Notes: a model not told the origin generated them from the sequence alone. Shown: positions 1 through 5,547, counted from the stretch's first letter. The stretch: DNA of 5,547 nt from Methylobacter sp. (GCF_023227905.1 NZ_JALOCF010000096.1:1-5547); one strand, 5' to 3'. A program made the numbers and translations.

Positions 1-342
1 TTGCACTATCGTCATATCCGCGCGTATCTGCAATGCAGGCATCAGCTCAACCGTGCCAGGCTCAGTCGAAACCGTCACTACATTTGCTGCGTCGGATTCC
101 TTCAAGACCCCGTAAGGGATGACAAAATCCGTGGTTTCTGTACCGGCATTGTCGGCAAGTATGACTACCAATGGACGTACACGCTGGTCTTTCGGCGCTG
201 GAAGGGTGAGCGAGTTCTTCGTCAGTTCAGCGATTTTCGCGTGAGTGGAATCTGCGCCCAGGCATGATCGCGTGTAGTACGTTGACGCTGCAAGCAGCAC
301 TATCGCGAAACTGGTAATTTTTATCAAAGCGGAACACTTCAT
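1..342 (-). CDS. DJ-1/PfpI family protein, exported (C-terminus beyond window)
   Basis: The minus-strand frame is open from ATG at 342 to the window edge, giving the first 114 residues. A GAGGAAAG ribosome site (346-353) supports this start. Residues 1-30 look like a signal peptide: basic start, hydrophobic stretch about 9-23, and a possible cleavage after LGA (28-30), suggesting a periplasmic protein. From residue 55 the chain has the opening of a DJ-1/PfpI (GlxA-like amidotransferase) fold: strand RPLVVILADNAGTE, helix TDFVIPYGVLKES, then a second strand and TVELMPALQIRADMT. In this superfamily the nucleophilic cysteine lies further on, outside the window, so catalysis cannot be judged. It is the last visible gene of the minus-strand run, 20 bp after the membrane-protein gene. 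Family assignment is by motif recall; the substrate is unknown. Confidence 0.8.
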   Translation of the reverse strand, partial: MKCSALIKITSFAIVLLAASTYYTRSCLGADSTHAKIAELTKNSLTLPAPKDQRVRPLVVILADNAGTETTDFVIPYGVLKESDAANVVTVSTEPGTVELMPALQIRADMTIVQ

Positions 343-362
343 TTGCTTTCCTCAATCATTGA

Positions 363-767
363 TCAAAGCGCATTTGCAATGACTCTTGAATGCCGCAAAA
401 GATAGGCGAGATATACGGCGGCGACCAAATCGTAGGTCAGGCAAAACATTGGCCACCAACTAGGAACGCCTGGATTGGAAACGAGATGGCCGTGAAAGAA
501 ATCAAATAGGCCATGGGTAACTAACGCAACAACGACAAACCACAAATTGCGTTTGAAGCCAAGAACAGTGGCACCTAAAAATACGGCCATTACGACTGAC
601 TCGCTAAGGACAGCCTGAACCGAGCCGCCCATAACAGCAAATAAACCATAGTAGGATGCAATCACTACCAACACGATTGGGTAGAAGCTACGTTCTTTGT
701 CAAAGCCGACGAGTGTCGCGAACAACGAAACAACTAAGGCGATGACAATACCTGCGAGATACTCCAT
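363..767 (-). CDS. small multi-pass membrane protein, unknown function
   Basis: A 134-residue, strongly hydrophobic protein with about five predicted membrane segments (roughly 2-21, 29-46, 55-71, 74-91 and 106-124). The start at 767 is backed by an AGGA ribosome site 7 bases upstream. The most striking feature is the stretch 85-94, HGLFDFFHGH, at the end of the fourth segment, followed by NPGVPSWWP (98-106). Three histidines and an aspartate near a membrane face could bind a metal or form an active site, but that is inference. I do not recognise the family with certainty; DUF6010-like small membrane proteins are one possibility. It lies 51 bp after the methyltransferase gene and 20 bp before the DJ-1/PfpI gene in the same direction, so co-transcription is likely. 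Confidence 0.75.
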   Translation of the reverse strand: MEYLAGIVIALVVSLFATLVGFDKERSFYPIVLVVIASYYGLFAVMGGSVQAVLSESVVMAVFLGATVLGFKRNLWFVVVALVTHGLFDFFHGHLVSNPGVPSWWPMFCLTYDLVAAVYLAYLLRHSRVIANAL

Positions 768-818
768 TTTTGGTTCCTGCTATCTAATGTTTGAATTTAG
801 CGGCCGTCGAGTCATGTC

Positions 819-1280
819 TTATAGCCATCTCGGAACGGACTGCGTGTAGGTGTCGAAATGTTTGCCGAACTTTAAAGACAGCGCTCTTTCCTCGGGTGAA
901 ATTTGAAAGCGATTCATATAGATGACAAACGCCGGCAAGAGAATAAATCCATGGGTATGCCCGAGAAAAAATGCCCAGCCGCCTAGCGCAAATATGAAGC
1001 CGACATACATGGGGTTCCGACTGAAACGATAGATGCCCGAACTAACCAAGGTAGACGCGGTACCTGGTCGTGTTGGATTAACCGTTGTCTTGGCAGCACG
1101 AAATGCAATTACGCCGGCAACAGCGAAGACGATGCCAATACCGCACAATGCAATCGATATGATAAGACGCCCGGGTATGACGAAGGACATAATCGGAAAC
1201 TGCACTGATACAAGCCACATTGTGCCTGCAAAGAAAAGTGACAAAGCGACGGGTGGAACTCTGAGTTCAAGAGCGTTCAT
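819..1280 (-). CDS. isoprenylcysteine carboxyl methyltransferase-family membrane protein (ICMT/PEMT-like)
   Basis: A 153-residue membrane protein with about four hydrophobic segments (roughly 10-30, 33-60, 91-107, 110-123). The family signature is clear: SGIYRFSRNPMY at 81-92, then a charged C-terminal part with PEE at 129-131, KFG at 137-139 and the ending VPRWL. In ICMT/PEMT/NnrU-type methyltransferases these regions form the S-adenosylmethionine pocket. Bacterial members methylate diverse small or lipid substrates, and the true substrate here cannot be told. The length is normal for short bacterial members. Its ATG lies inside the end of the phosphatase-like gene (overlap ATGAACGCTCTTGA, 1267-1280) and its own ribosome site is weak, so translational coupling is likely. 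An opposite-strand open frame over 1033-1287 is a shadow of this gene. Confidence 0.88.
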   Translation of the reverse strand: MNALELRVPPVALSLFFAGTMWLVSVQFPIMSFVIPGRLIISIALCGIGIVFAVAGVIAFRAAKTTVNPTRPGTASTLVSSGIYRFSRNPMYVGFIFALGGWAFFLGHTHGFILLPAFVIYMNRFQISPEERALSLKFGKHFDTYTQSVPRWL

Positions 1281-1935
1281 GAGATGAAGATTCCGGCTGA
1301 TGTAAAAACTTTAATGCAGGGTTAGAGTATATACTCAAAGCTTTACGAATGAATGTTTGCCATGTCTGATTGGGCACCCAAACCTCCTGCATTGGATGGA
1401 CTGATTCTTCCTCACTCTCTAGGAGACATAATCTCCGATAGAGGTATATAAAAACCGATACCCGCATGTTTTTTGCACAATGCACCCAAACATTACGCTC
1501 CTCGAAGGCCTTGAGCGTGCTGAAAAACTGCATTAGCCGATGAAGCTCGGGTTGCTCCCATGCTACGGGAATATGAATGTAGGCAATTCCTTGCCGTGTA
1601 ACAAATTCAGCCTCACCGGATAGGGCGTTTGATGACGTTGGGGGAGACAAATTGATCACGGCTTCTATTCCAAGGTCCGTCAGACTTGCAATGTCCCTTT
1701 CAGATAATTGGCCGGAAGTCCAGAGCCAGTCAAATACTTGATGAATGTTTTCAGCGTCCATGAATGGTATCTTGGGGCTTATATCAGCTAATAGGACTAG
1801 TCCGGACACTTGCTGCGCACCCGACCAGCGAACTGCGGGCAAAATATTTTGCTCTATGGTTTTTTGGCAGCCAACGCTAAAGTCCGAACATGGACAGGGG
1901 TTGCAGTGACAGAGAATTTCATAGGCTTTATTCAT
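1267..1935 (-). CDS. protein-tyrosine-phosphatase-like (DSP-type) protein with Cys-rich N-terminus
   Basis: A 222-residue protein. From about residue 59 it follows a bacterial dual-specificity-phosphatase-like pattern: WTSGQLSERDIASLTDLGIEAVINLSPP (72-99, split here as WTSGQLSERD and later LGIEAVINLSPP), a central YIHIPV (119-124), and the P-loop region VHCAKNMRVS at 151-160. Cys153 would be the nucleophile and Arg158 the phosphate binder, but the spacing is C-X4-R, not the canonical C-X5-R. As I recall, related bacterial proteins share HCxxNxRxS, so this is probably a family trait. Residues 1-58 are extra, with cysteines at 9, 11, 14, 16 and 23. The start at 1935 has a good AAAGGA site 8-9 bases upstream; an internal ATG (1759-1761, residue 59) has none evident. 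It follows the araC-type gene by 77 bp. Activity and substrate are unproven. Confidence 0.75.
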   Translation of the reverse strand: MNKAYEILCHCNPCPCSDFSVGCQKTIEQNILPAVRWSGAQQVSGLVLLADISPKIPFMDAENIHQVFDWLWTSGQLSERDIASLTDLGIEAVINLSPPTSSNALSGEAEFVTRQGIAYIHIPVAWEQPELHRLMQFFSTLKAFEERNVWVHCAKNMRVSVFIYLYRRLCLLESEEESVHPMQEVWVPNQTWQTFIRKALSIYSNPALKFLHQPESSSHERS

Positions 1936-1966
1936 GAGATGTTTCCTTTCAAATTGATTTGATGCG

Positions 1967-1985
1967 GAGCCTAGTCTACGGGCTC
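1967..1985. repeat. short inverted repeat between araC-type and phosphatase-like genes
   Basis: GAGCC (1967-1971) and GGCTC (1981-1985) form a 5-bp dyad with a 9-base centre in the 77-bp gap. No T-run follows on either strand, so it does not look like an intrinsic terminator. It could be a weak attenuating hairpin, an operator or chance. Confidence 0.25.
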
Positions 1986-2012
1986 ACATCAGCTACGGCT
2001 TGAACGAAACGG

Positions 2013-2774
2013 CTATTCGCGCTGGAAACTAGAAGGCGCAATCCCGAACATGCGCTTGAACGTCCGCGAAAAATGCGCGGAGTCTGCAAATCCGCCGGCA
2101 TACGAAGCCTCGGTCAGATTTCTGCCAGATGCTAATGCAGTGAGCGCGATTTCGATTCGCAGCCACAGCACGTAGGGCCGAAACCGCATACCTGTTTGCT
2201 CAATGAAGAGATGGCGAAAGCGATCTGGAGAAAGACAGGTGGCATCAGCAATATCGGCAAGCTGAACCGTTTCACCGATATTCTCACGCAGTAGTTCCAC
2301 AGCATATTCAATCCGCTTATCCAGCGATACCACCGGAACCGTGGTCATTGCGGCAAGTTTGGTAATCACGAAACGCGCGCAGGTGGCGAGTTCTGAATCT
2401 AGGGTGCCCTCCATGTAGGAGGCGGTGAGGGCTGCAATTTCGAGTTCAAGCTTTCCATAGGCAAGCGACGAAATCCCCTCACCGAGACATAACTGGTGTA
2501 GCACCCGTCCCTCACGTGACTCCGGCTCAACAAAGATCATCGCAACAAACTCGCCACGCGCCTCGAACGCATGAGGCTGGTGAGCAGCGATGATTGCCGC
2601 ATTATAGGCACTCCAGTTTCCGCCGGGACGTCGAAATCGCACCCCGCCTTCGGAGAACGACAACGTGATCTGGACTGCATGATGGGAATGAAAATCCGTG
2701 GGCTCACCAGCTCGACCGATCCACAGACTTCCTCCGCGCCAAAGCACGATACGCCCGGTTCCTGTCGTCTTCAT
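2013..2774 (-). CDS. AraC-family transcriptional regulator
   Basis: A 253-residue cytoplasmic DNA-binding protein with normal AraC/XylS architecture. The N-terminal part (about 1-90) is cupin-like, with the histidine cluster FHSHH at 28-32 and AAHQPHAFEA at 63-72, features of ligand-sensing AraC cupins. The C-terminal DNA-binding domain carries two helix-turn-helix units: QLADIADATCLSPDRFRHLF (171-190) and a second about 219-245 containing AGGFADSAHFSRTFKRMFG-type residues and ending in IAPSSFQRE. The ATG at 2774 has a GGAG ribosome site 9 bases upstream. It heads the five-gene minus-strand run and is the natural candidate to regulate it. The ligand is not predictable. Open frames on the opposite strand (2571-2897) are shadows. 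Confidence 0.93.
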   Translation of the reverse strand: MKTTGTGRIVLWRGGSLWIGRAGEPTDFHSHHAVQITLSFSEGGVRFRRPGGNWSAYNAAIIAAHQPHAFEARGEFVAMIFVEPESREGRVLHQLCLGEGISSLAYGKLELEIAALTASYMEGTLDSELATCARFVITKLAAMTTVPVVSLDKRIEYAVELLRENIGETVQLADIADATCLSPDRFRHLFIEQTGMRFRPYVLWLRIEIALTALASGRNLTEASYAGGFADSAHFSRTFKRMFGIAPSSFQRE

Positions 2775-2796
2775 TTCATGTTACTCCGACTCTATA

Positions 2797-2814
2797 CGGA
2801 TTGGCAGCGATCCG
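2797..2814. promoter_or_regulatory. inverted repeat upstream of the araC-type gene (possible operator)
   Basis: CGGAT (2797-2801) and ATCCG (2810-2814) form a dyad with an 8-base centre, 23 bp upstream of the araC-type start codon. The position would suit an autoregulatory site, but the arms are short and no promoter hexamers with proper spacing were found around it. Low confidence. Confidence 0.25.
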
Positions 2815-2856
2815 CATTTTTGCAAACAGTCACTTTAATCAATTTACTCTGCGCAT

Positions 2857-2882
2857 ACATGAAGCATTTTTTGTATTCATGT
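2857..2882. repeat. ACATGAA/TTCATGT inverted repeat, possible operator
   Basis: Seven-base perfect arms, ACATGAA (2857-2863) and TTCATGT (2876-2882), are separated by 12 T-rich bases. A third TTCATGT occurs at 2775-2781, touching the araC-type start codon. The arrangement resembles a set of regulator half-sites upstream of the five-gene run. The remaining part of this 277-bp intergenic region (2775-3051) shows no coding potential, no clear terminator for tpm and no other feature that I can support. Confidence 0.3.
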
Positions 2883-3051
2883 CTAGCTCCATCGTAGGAA
2901 TGTCGCACATAGTTTGAAAACTACTTAAGGGGTGTAACCTCAATACATTTACCAACATCATAATAAGGAATTACCCCCTAGTAAGCCGGCCATAAAGCCA
3001 ACCACAGCATCTAACACAATGTACAACGATATCCCAGCATATAAAACCATC

Positions 3052-3696
3052 CTAGTTATTAGTGTTTTGAAGCAGCCAGGCTGTCTCAGAGGATGCAACT
3101 TTTCCCTTCAGTCCGCCCGCGACACTCTTGCTTTCAACAAACTTTAATTGGTAGGTATCACCATAATGTTGCTTTACTTCGTTCTCGTTAACAGAAAACG
3201 GAGGGCCATCCATCAGCAGTTGGTCGTATTCATAAGAGATCAGCAATTGCGGCGCTGTGCCGGTTATATTCATCAGATGGGAGGTATACCGCTCTCGTAT
3301 GCCGGAAGGCAGGGCGACTAAAGCAGCGCGATCATATGTCGCGCTTATGGCACCAAGATATACGGCAGACACATCAAAAATATCGCCCACGAATATGTCT
3401 ATATCTTTAGCGCTGTAGCGGACCAATTTTCCAGTTTTAGAGATTTGCGGCTCTAAATCCAGTTCTTTAAACAACTCGTTAACGGCTAGTTCGCTCAATT
3501 CTGCACCAACTACTCGATAACCGCAGGCAAGCAACCAGGAAAAGTCACGTGTCTTGCCACACAACGGCAGAAACACACGACAGCCTTTTGCCAGATTTAG
3601 TGTTTCAAAATGGGCTACCAAAAACGGGTTGGCTTCGTTTTCATGAAACGCAATCTCACCGCGCTCCCATTTTTGCCGCCAGAAACTTGCTTCCAT
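3052..3696 (-). CDS. tpm: thiopurine S-methyltransferase
   Basis: A 214-residue soluble S-adenosylmethionine-dependent methyltransferase; the length is typical of bacterial TPMT. Recognisable family blocks in order are FWRQKWERGEIAFHENEANP (5-24), VFLPLCGKTRDFSWLLACGY (41-60, containing the SAM-binding loop), VVGAELSELAVNELF (62-76), IDIFVGDIFD (99-108), YDRAALVALP (121-130), a YEYDQ block and GPPFSV, and a C-terminal GGLKG. Bacterial TPMTs methylate thiol, and in reported cases selenium and tellurium, compounds, which links them to metalloid detoxification; the substrate here is not shown. A strong TAAGGAG ribosome site (3702-3708) lies 5 bases from the ATG. It is divergent from the MerR-family gene, with a MerR-type promoter in between. 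No terminator is evident downstream. Confidence 0.95.
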   Translation of the reverse strand: MEASFWRQKWERGEIAFHENEANPFLVAHFETLNLAKGCRVFLPLCGKTRDFSWLLACGYRVVGAELSELAVNELFKELDLEPQISKTGKLVRYSAKDIDIFVGDIFDVSAVYLGAISATYDRAALVALPSGIRERYTSHLMNITGTAPQLLISYEYDQLLMDGPPFSVNENEVKQHYGDTYQLKFVESKSVAGGLKGKVASSETAWLLQNTNN

Positions 3697-3752
3697 ATCG
3701 ACTCCTTAAATCGTTCAATTATAAAAATCACCACAAACTTAATGTGTCAGTG

Positions 3753-3781
3753 TTGCACCAAGGAATGTTCCGGTCTAGGAT
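3753..3781 (+). promoter_or_regulatory. possible promoter of the MerR-family gene
   Basis: TTGCAC (3753-3758) and TAGGAT (3776-3781) are 17 bp apart reading toward the MerR-family gene, putting the expected start of transcription near the operator dyad at 3788-3801. Its -10 coincides with the -10 of the divergent tpm promoter. Bound regulator would then block this promoter, which fits autorepression. The hexamer matches are only moderate. Confidence 0.35.
3762..3771. repeat. small perfect dyad in the tpm leader
   Basis: GGAATGTTCC pairs GGAA with TTCC around a TG centre. It sits just downstream of the predicted tpm -10 hexamer, about where transcription would begin, and inside the spacer of the possible merR promoter. 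It could be a minor operator or chance. Confidence 0.2.
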
Positions 3782-3807
3782 AAAATCTCAAGTCAACTTG
3801 AAGTCAA
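3777..3807 (-). promoter_or_regulatory. MerR/SoxR-type promoter of tpm (19-bp spacer with dyad)
   Basis: Reading leftward, TTGACT (3807-3802) is the -35 and TATCCT (3782-3777) the -10, with exactly 19 bp between. MerR-family activators work on such overlong spacers by twisting the DNA. The first 14 spacer bases, TCAAGTTGACTTGA on the minus strand (3801-3788), form a dyad of TCAAGT and ACTTGA arms around two bases. From memory, the enteric soxS promoter has the same dyad directly after its -35 with a TA centre and also a 19-bp spacer. The transcript would begin near 3770, leaving about 75 bases of leader before the tpm ATG. Confidence 0.7.
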
Positions 3808-3809
3808 GT
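3788..3809. promoter_or_regulatory. overlapping MerR-family operator half-sites
   Basis: Three six-base half-sites alternate: TCAAGT (3788-3793), ACTTGA (3796-3801) and TCAAGT (3804-3809), each separated by two bases. The first pair is the dyad in the tpm promoter spacer. The second pair forms another dyad, which covers the tpm -35 hexamer. Binding to the first would activate tpm and to the second would be expected to repress it; the second role is inference. Confidence 0.6.
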
Positions 3810-3832
3810 CTTAAATTACGACAGGTGAAATA

Positions 3833-4255
3833 ATGGATATAACTGCGGTTGCAAAGGCAACTGGATTACCCGCCTCAACGTTACGATTTTATGAAGAAAA
3901 AGGATTGATTCAGTCAACCGGTCGCTTGGGTTTGCGTCGCTTATTCAGCGCCAATGTCATAGAGCGACTGGCTTTAATATCTTTGGGGCGTAGCGCTGGT
4001 TTCTCGCTAGATGAAATAGGTGAAATGATTACGCCTGAAGGGCCTGACATCAATAGAACGCTGCTGTTGGCTAAGGCAGAGGAGTTAGACAGAAAAATTA
4101 AAGAACTGACCTCTATGCGTGATGGGCTCCGTCATGCAGCAGTCTGCAATGCGCCAAACCATTTTGAATGTCCAAAATTTCTTCGTCTCCTCCGTGTTGC
4201 TGGTAAGAATCGGTTTAGGCAGCCAAATAAATTGAAGGAAAACAAATTTAAGTGA
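3833..4255 (+). CDS. MerR-family transcriptional regulator
   Basis: A 140-residue regulator of normal length for small MerR proteins. Residues 2-21 (DITAVAKATGLPASTLRFYE region) are the MerR helix-turn-helix, followed by the wing around 22-40 (EKGLI, then GLRRLF). A dimerisation coiled coil runs about 76-103, with AEELDRKIKELTSMRDGLRH-like heptads. The C-terminal effector region has only two cysteines, C105 and C113 (C-X7-C, in CNAPNHFECPKF), then a basic tail. SoxR uses CX2CXCX5C for its iron-sulfur cluster; that motif is absent, so I do not call this soxR. The ATG has an AGGTGA ribosome site 6-7 bases upstream. It is divergent from tpm and most likely controls it through the shared operator. 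The effector (thiol stress, metal or organic compound) is unknown. Confidence 0.9.
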   Translation: MDITAVAKATGLPASTLRFYEEKGLIQSTGRLGLRRLFSANVIERLALISLGRSAGFSLDEIGEMITPEGPDINRTLLLAKAEELDRKIKELTSMRDGLRHAAVCNAPNHFECPKFLRLLRVAGKNRFRQPNKLKENKFK

Positions 4256-4306
4256 GGCATGCAGAAAAAAGTAAGGAAGCCAAATCTAAATACCTGTCGA
4301 TATATA

Positions 4307-4333
4307 GTTGCCTAGAAAAGTTTTGTCCTTTCG
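4307..4333 (+). repeat. left terminal inverted repeat of the IS630-family element
   Basis: Matches the reverse complement of 5503-5529 at 20 of 27 positions. The longest shared core is AGAAAAGTT, followed by TGTCC. All seven differences are transitions. Confidence 0.75.
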
Positions 4334-4360
4334 GTCGCCTTATGCTGCGTGCCCCCTTAT

Positions 4361-5464
4361 TCAAGCAGGAATTGTGAACAATGCATTGGACTCAACCTGA
4401 TAAAAGCCACATATTTTTTGGTAGCGTTCATTTTCTTTTTTCATGACACTTTTTATAGATTCCGCTTGTGCCGGTATTTTTTGCAAAACATCCTGAAGAT
4501 GTTTTTTTAACTGCATTTTCGAAGTCCAGCAGCGATTATGTGTATATTCAGTTTTCATCCAGCGCCAGAGGCGTTCAATTGGATTAAAATCGGGCGAATA
4601 GGCCGGCAGAAATGCCAGGTGTAACCACTCTTTTTGTGTTTGGGTCCAAGCCGTTAGCCATTTTGCTTTATGAAAACGGGCATTGTCACAAATCAACAGA
4701 ATCTTATCAGTACGCATCTGTCGTTTGAGGTGGCAGATAAAACGACGGAAGCGCATCGCGTTCACTTTGAAAGTCGTTTGTAAACCGTAAAACAAGCCGG
4801 TTCCCAATTCAAATGCGCCGATCAGGTTTACCCGGCCATGCCGTCCGTAGTTAGCGATTGTTGTCGATTGTCCCCGAACACCCCACGTATAAGCCAAGGT
4901 GCCTTCGGTCTGGAAACCCGCTTCATCCTGGTAAAAAATACGCCAGCCTGCTTCGATTTTCTTCCGATAAAGCTCAGGCAGTGTTTCCTGGATCCACACT
5001 CGGCGCTTTTCACTGTCCCTTTTTACCAGTACGGTCTCCGCCTTGTGAAAACTCAAGCCCAGTTTGTTCAGCAGCTGGGGCAGATAACCGACTGAATACA
5101 GAGTGCCGAATAGTGTCTGGATTAAAACGACCACATGCCGTGCAACCCATACGCGCTGATTCAATTCTTGTATTTTGTTTTTTAAGAGTTCTTGCTCTTC
5201 AATGTTAAGCCCACTTGGGCGACCGCTTCGATCTTCATCTCGAACAAAATCTAGGCCTTTACTTTTATAGCGTTTAATCCAACGCTTTATGCTTTTGACA
5301 CTGATGTTAAGGCACCCTGCTATCCGTTCAACGGGGTGCTATTGATAATAGGCGACTAAAACGGTTAGCCGTATCAGCAATCGAAAGTCACTACCTCCGG
5401 TTCCTGTTTTTTTAAGATGTTTGATTTTTCGGTTGAGTTCTTGGATATGCTTTGATTCCGTCAT
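4361..5464 (-). pseudogene. IS630-family transposase with premature amber stop
   Basis: One frame runs from ATG at 5464 (weak GGAA ribosome site) to TGA at 4361, 368 codons in all, and is broken only by TAG at codon 42 (5339-5341). The N-terminal part (1-41) and the sequence after the stop (HPVERIAGCLNISVKSIKRW) belong to one helix-turn-helix region, followed by a basic linker (RSGRPSG). The catalytic RNase H-like domain is intact, with the DDE residues D180 (FYQDEAGF), D260 (ICDNARFHKAK) and E297 (FNPIERLWRWMK), 36 residues between the last two. The fragment after a possible TTG restart at 5164 would lack the DNA-binding part, so transposition is probably lost. A real recoded stop or a sequencing error remains possible. 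Open frames on both strands within 4828-5208 are shadows. Confidence 0.85.
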
Positions 5465-5502
5465 ACAAATTCCGACATTATCTATTGAAATCAATAATCA
5501 AA

Positions 5503-5529
5503 CAAAGGGACAGAACTTTTCTGGATAGC
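5503..5529 (-). repeat. right terminal inverted repeat of the IS630-family element
   Basis: Partner of 4307-4333. It lies 38 bp upstream of the transposase start codon, as expected for the promoter-proximal end of an IS630 element. The remaining flank to the window end contains no recognisable feature. Confidence 0.75.
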
Positions 5530-5547
5530 TATACATACAGATCGCCA

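Larger units (their letters stand above)
4307..5529 (-). mobile_element. IS630-family insertion sequence
   Basis: An element of about 1.22 kb bounded by related 27-bp inverted ends and by TA at both edges (4305-4306 and 5530-5531), consistent with IS630-family insertion at TA. It holds one transposase gene on the minus strand, interrupted by a stop codon. The left end is 51 bp after the MerR-family stop codon, and only 18 bases of right flank are present, so the interrupted site cannot be reconstructed. The left edge reads TATATA, so the exact boundary could shift by two bases. I cannot name the IS. Confidence 0.8.

Noticed and set aside
1..267. Rightward open frame at the left edge
   Set aside because: The opposite strand in the same place encodes a signal peptide and a recognisable DJ-1/PfpI fold with a good ribosome site; the rightward product shows no family features.
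1967..1985. Intrinsic terminator between the araC-type and phosphatase-like genes
   Set aside because: Only a 5-bp stem, and no T-run on either side.
2898..3051. Integron attC-like site or terminator in the gap after tpm (GGGGT/ACCCC arms near 2931-2985)
   Set aside because: The arms are about five bases with a loop of over 40 bases, no T-run follows, and no matching attC core sites were found at the two ends.
3833..4255. soxR
   Set aside because: The operator and coiled-coil region resemble SoxR, but the four-cysteine iron-sulfur motif is missing.
4361..5164. 267-residue transposase as a complete gene starting at TTG 5164
   Set aside because: The frame continues upstream through the helix-turn-helix to an ATG at 5464, interrupted only by one TAG, so the shorter version is the remainder of a broken gene.
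1..5547. CRISPR array, tRNA or rRNA genes
   Set aside because: No regularly spaced direct repeats and no recognisable tRNA or rRNA segments were seen on either strand.

Overview
This window looks like an accessory stretch of a proteobacterial chromosome, most likely gammaproteobacterial. That rests on the style of the thiopurine methyltransferase, the small MerR regulator, the IS630-type element and the moderate base composition. Genus and species cannot be read from it. The left half (1-2774) appears somewhat richer in G+C by eye than the tpm/merR/IS part on the right.

Block 1 (1-2774, all minus strand) is a run of five genes, read right to left: an AraC-family regulator, a protein-tyrosine-phosphatase-like protein with a cysteine-rich N-terminus, an isoprenylcysteine carboxyl methyltransferase (ICMT/PEMT)-type membrane methyltransferase, a small multi-pass membrane protein of unknown function, and an exported DJ-1/PfpI protein cut by the left window edge. 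The gaps are 77 bp, a 14-bp overlap, 51 bp and 20 bp. No convincing terminator separates them, so they may form one AraC-headed transcription unit. Their shared purpose is not known to me.

Block 2 (3052-4255) is a divergent pair. tpm (thiopurine S-methyltransferase) reads leftward and a MerR-family regulator reads rightward. The 136-bp region between them holds the clearest regulatory signal of the window: a leftward promoter whose -35 and -10 hexamers are 19 bp apart, with a TCAAGT/ACTTGA dyad in the spacer. This is nearly the arrangement of the SoxR-controlled soxS promoter of enteric bacteria. The MerR protein encoded here lacks the SoxR four-cysteine iron-sulfur motif and has only two C-terminal cysteines. 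The simplest reading is that it activates tpm and represses itself.

Block 3 (about 4307-5529) is a complete-looking IS630-family element about 1.2 kb long. It has 27-bp imperfect terminal inverted repeats and TA dinucleotides at both edges. Its transposase retains the D, D, E catalytic residues but carries an in-frame amber codon at position 42, in the N-terminal helix-turn-helix region, so it is probably inactive. The element lies 51 bp downstream of merR and interrupts no visible gene.

The 277-bp gap between the araC-type gene and tpm (2775-3051) contains no supported gene, only short repeats near the araC-type start that could be operator sites.
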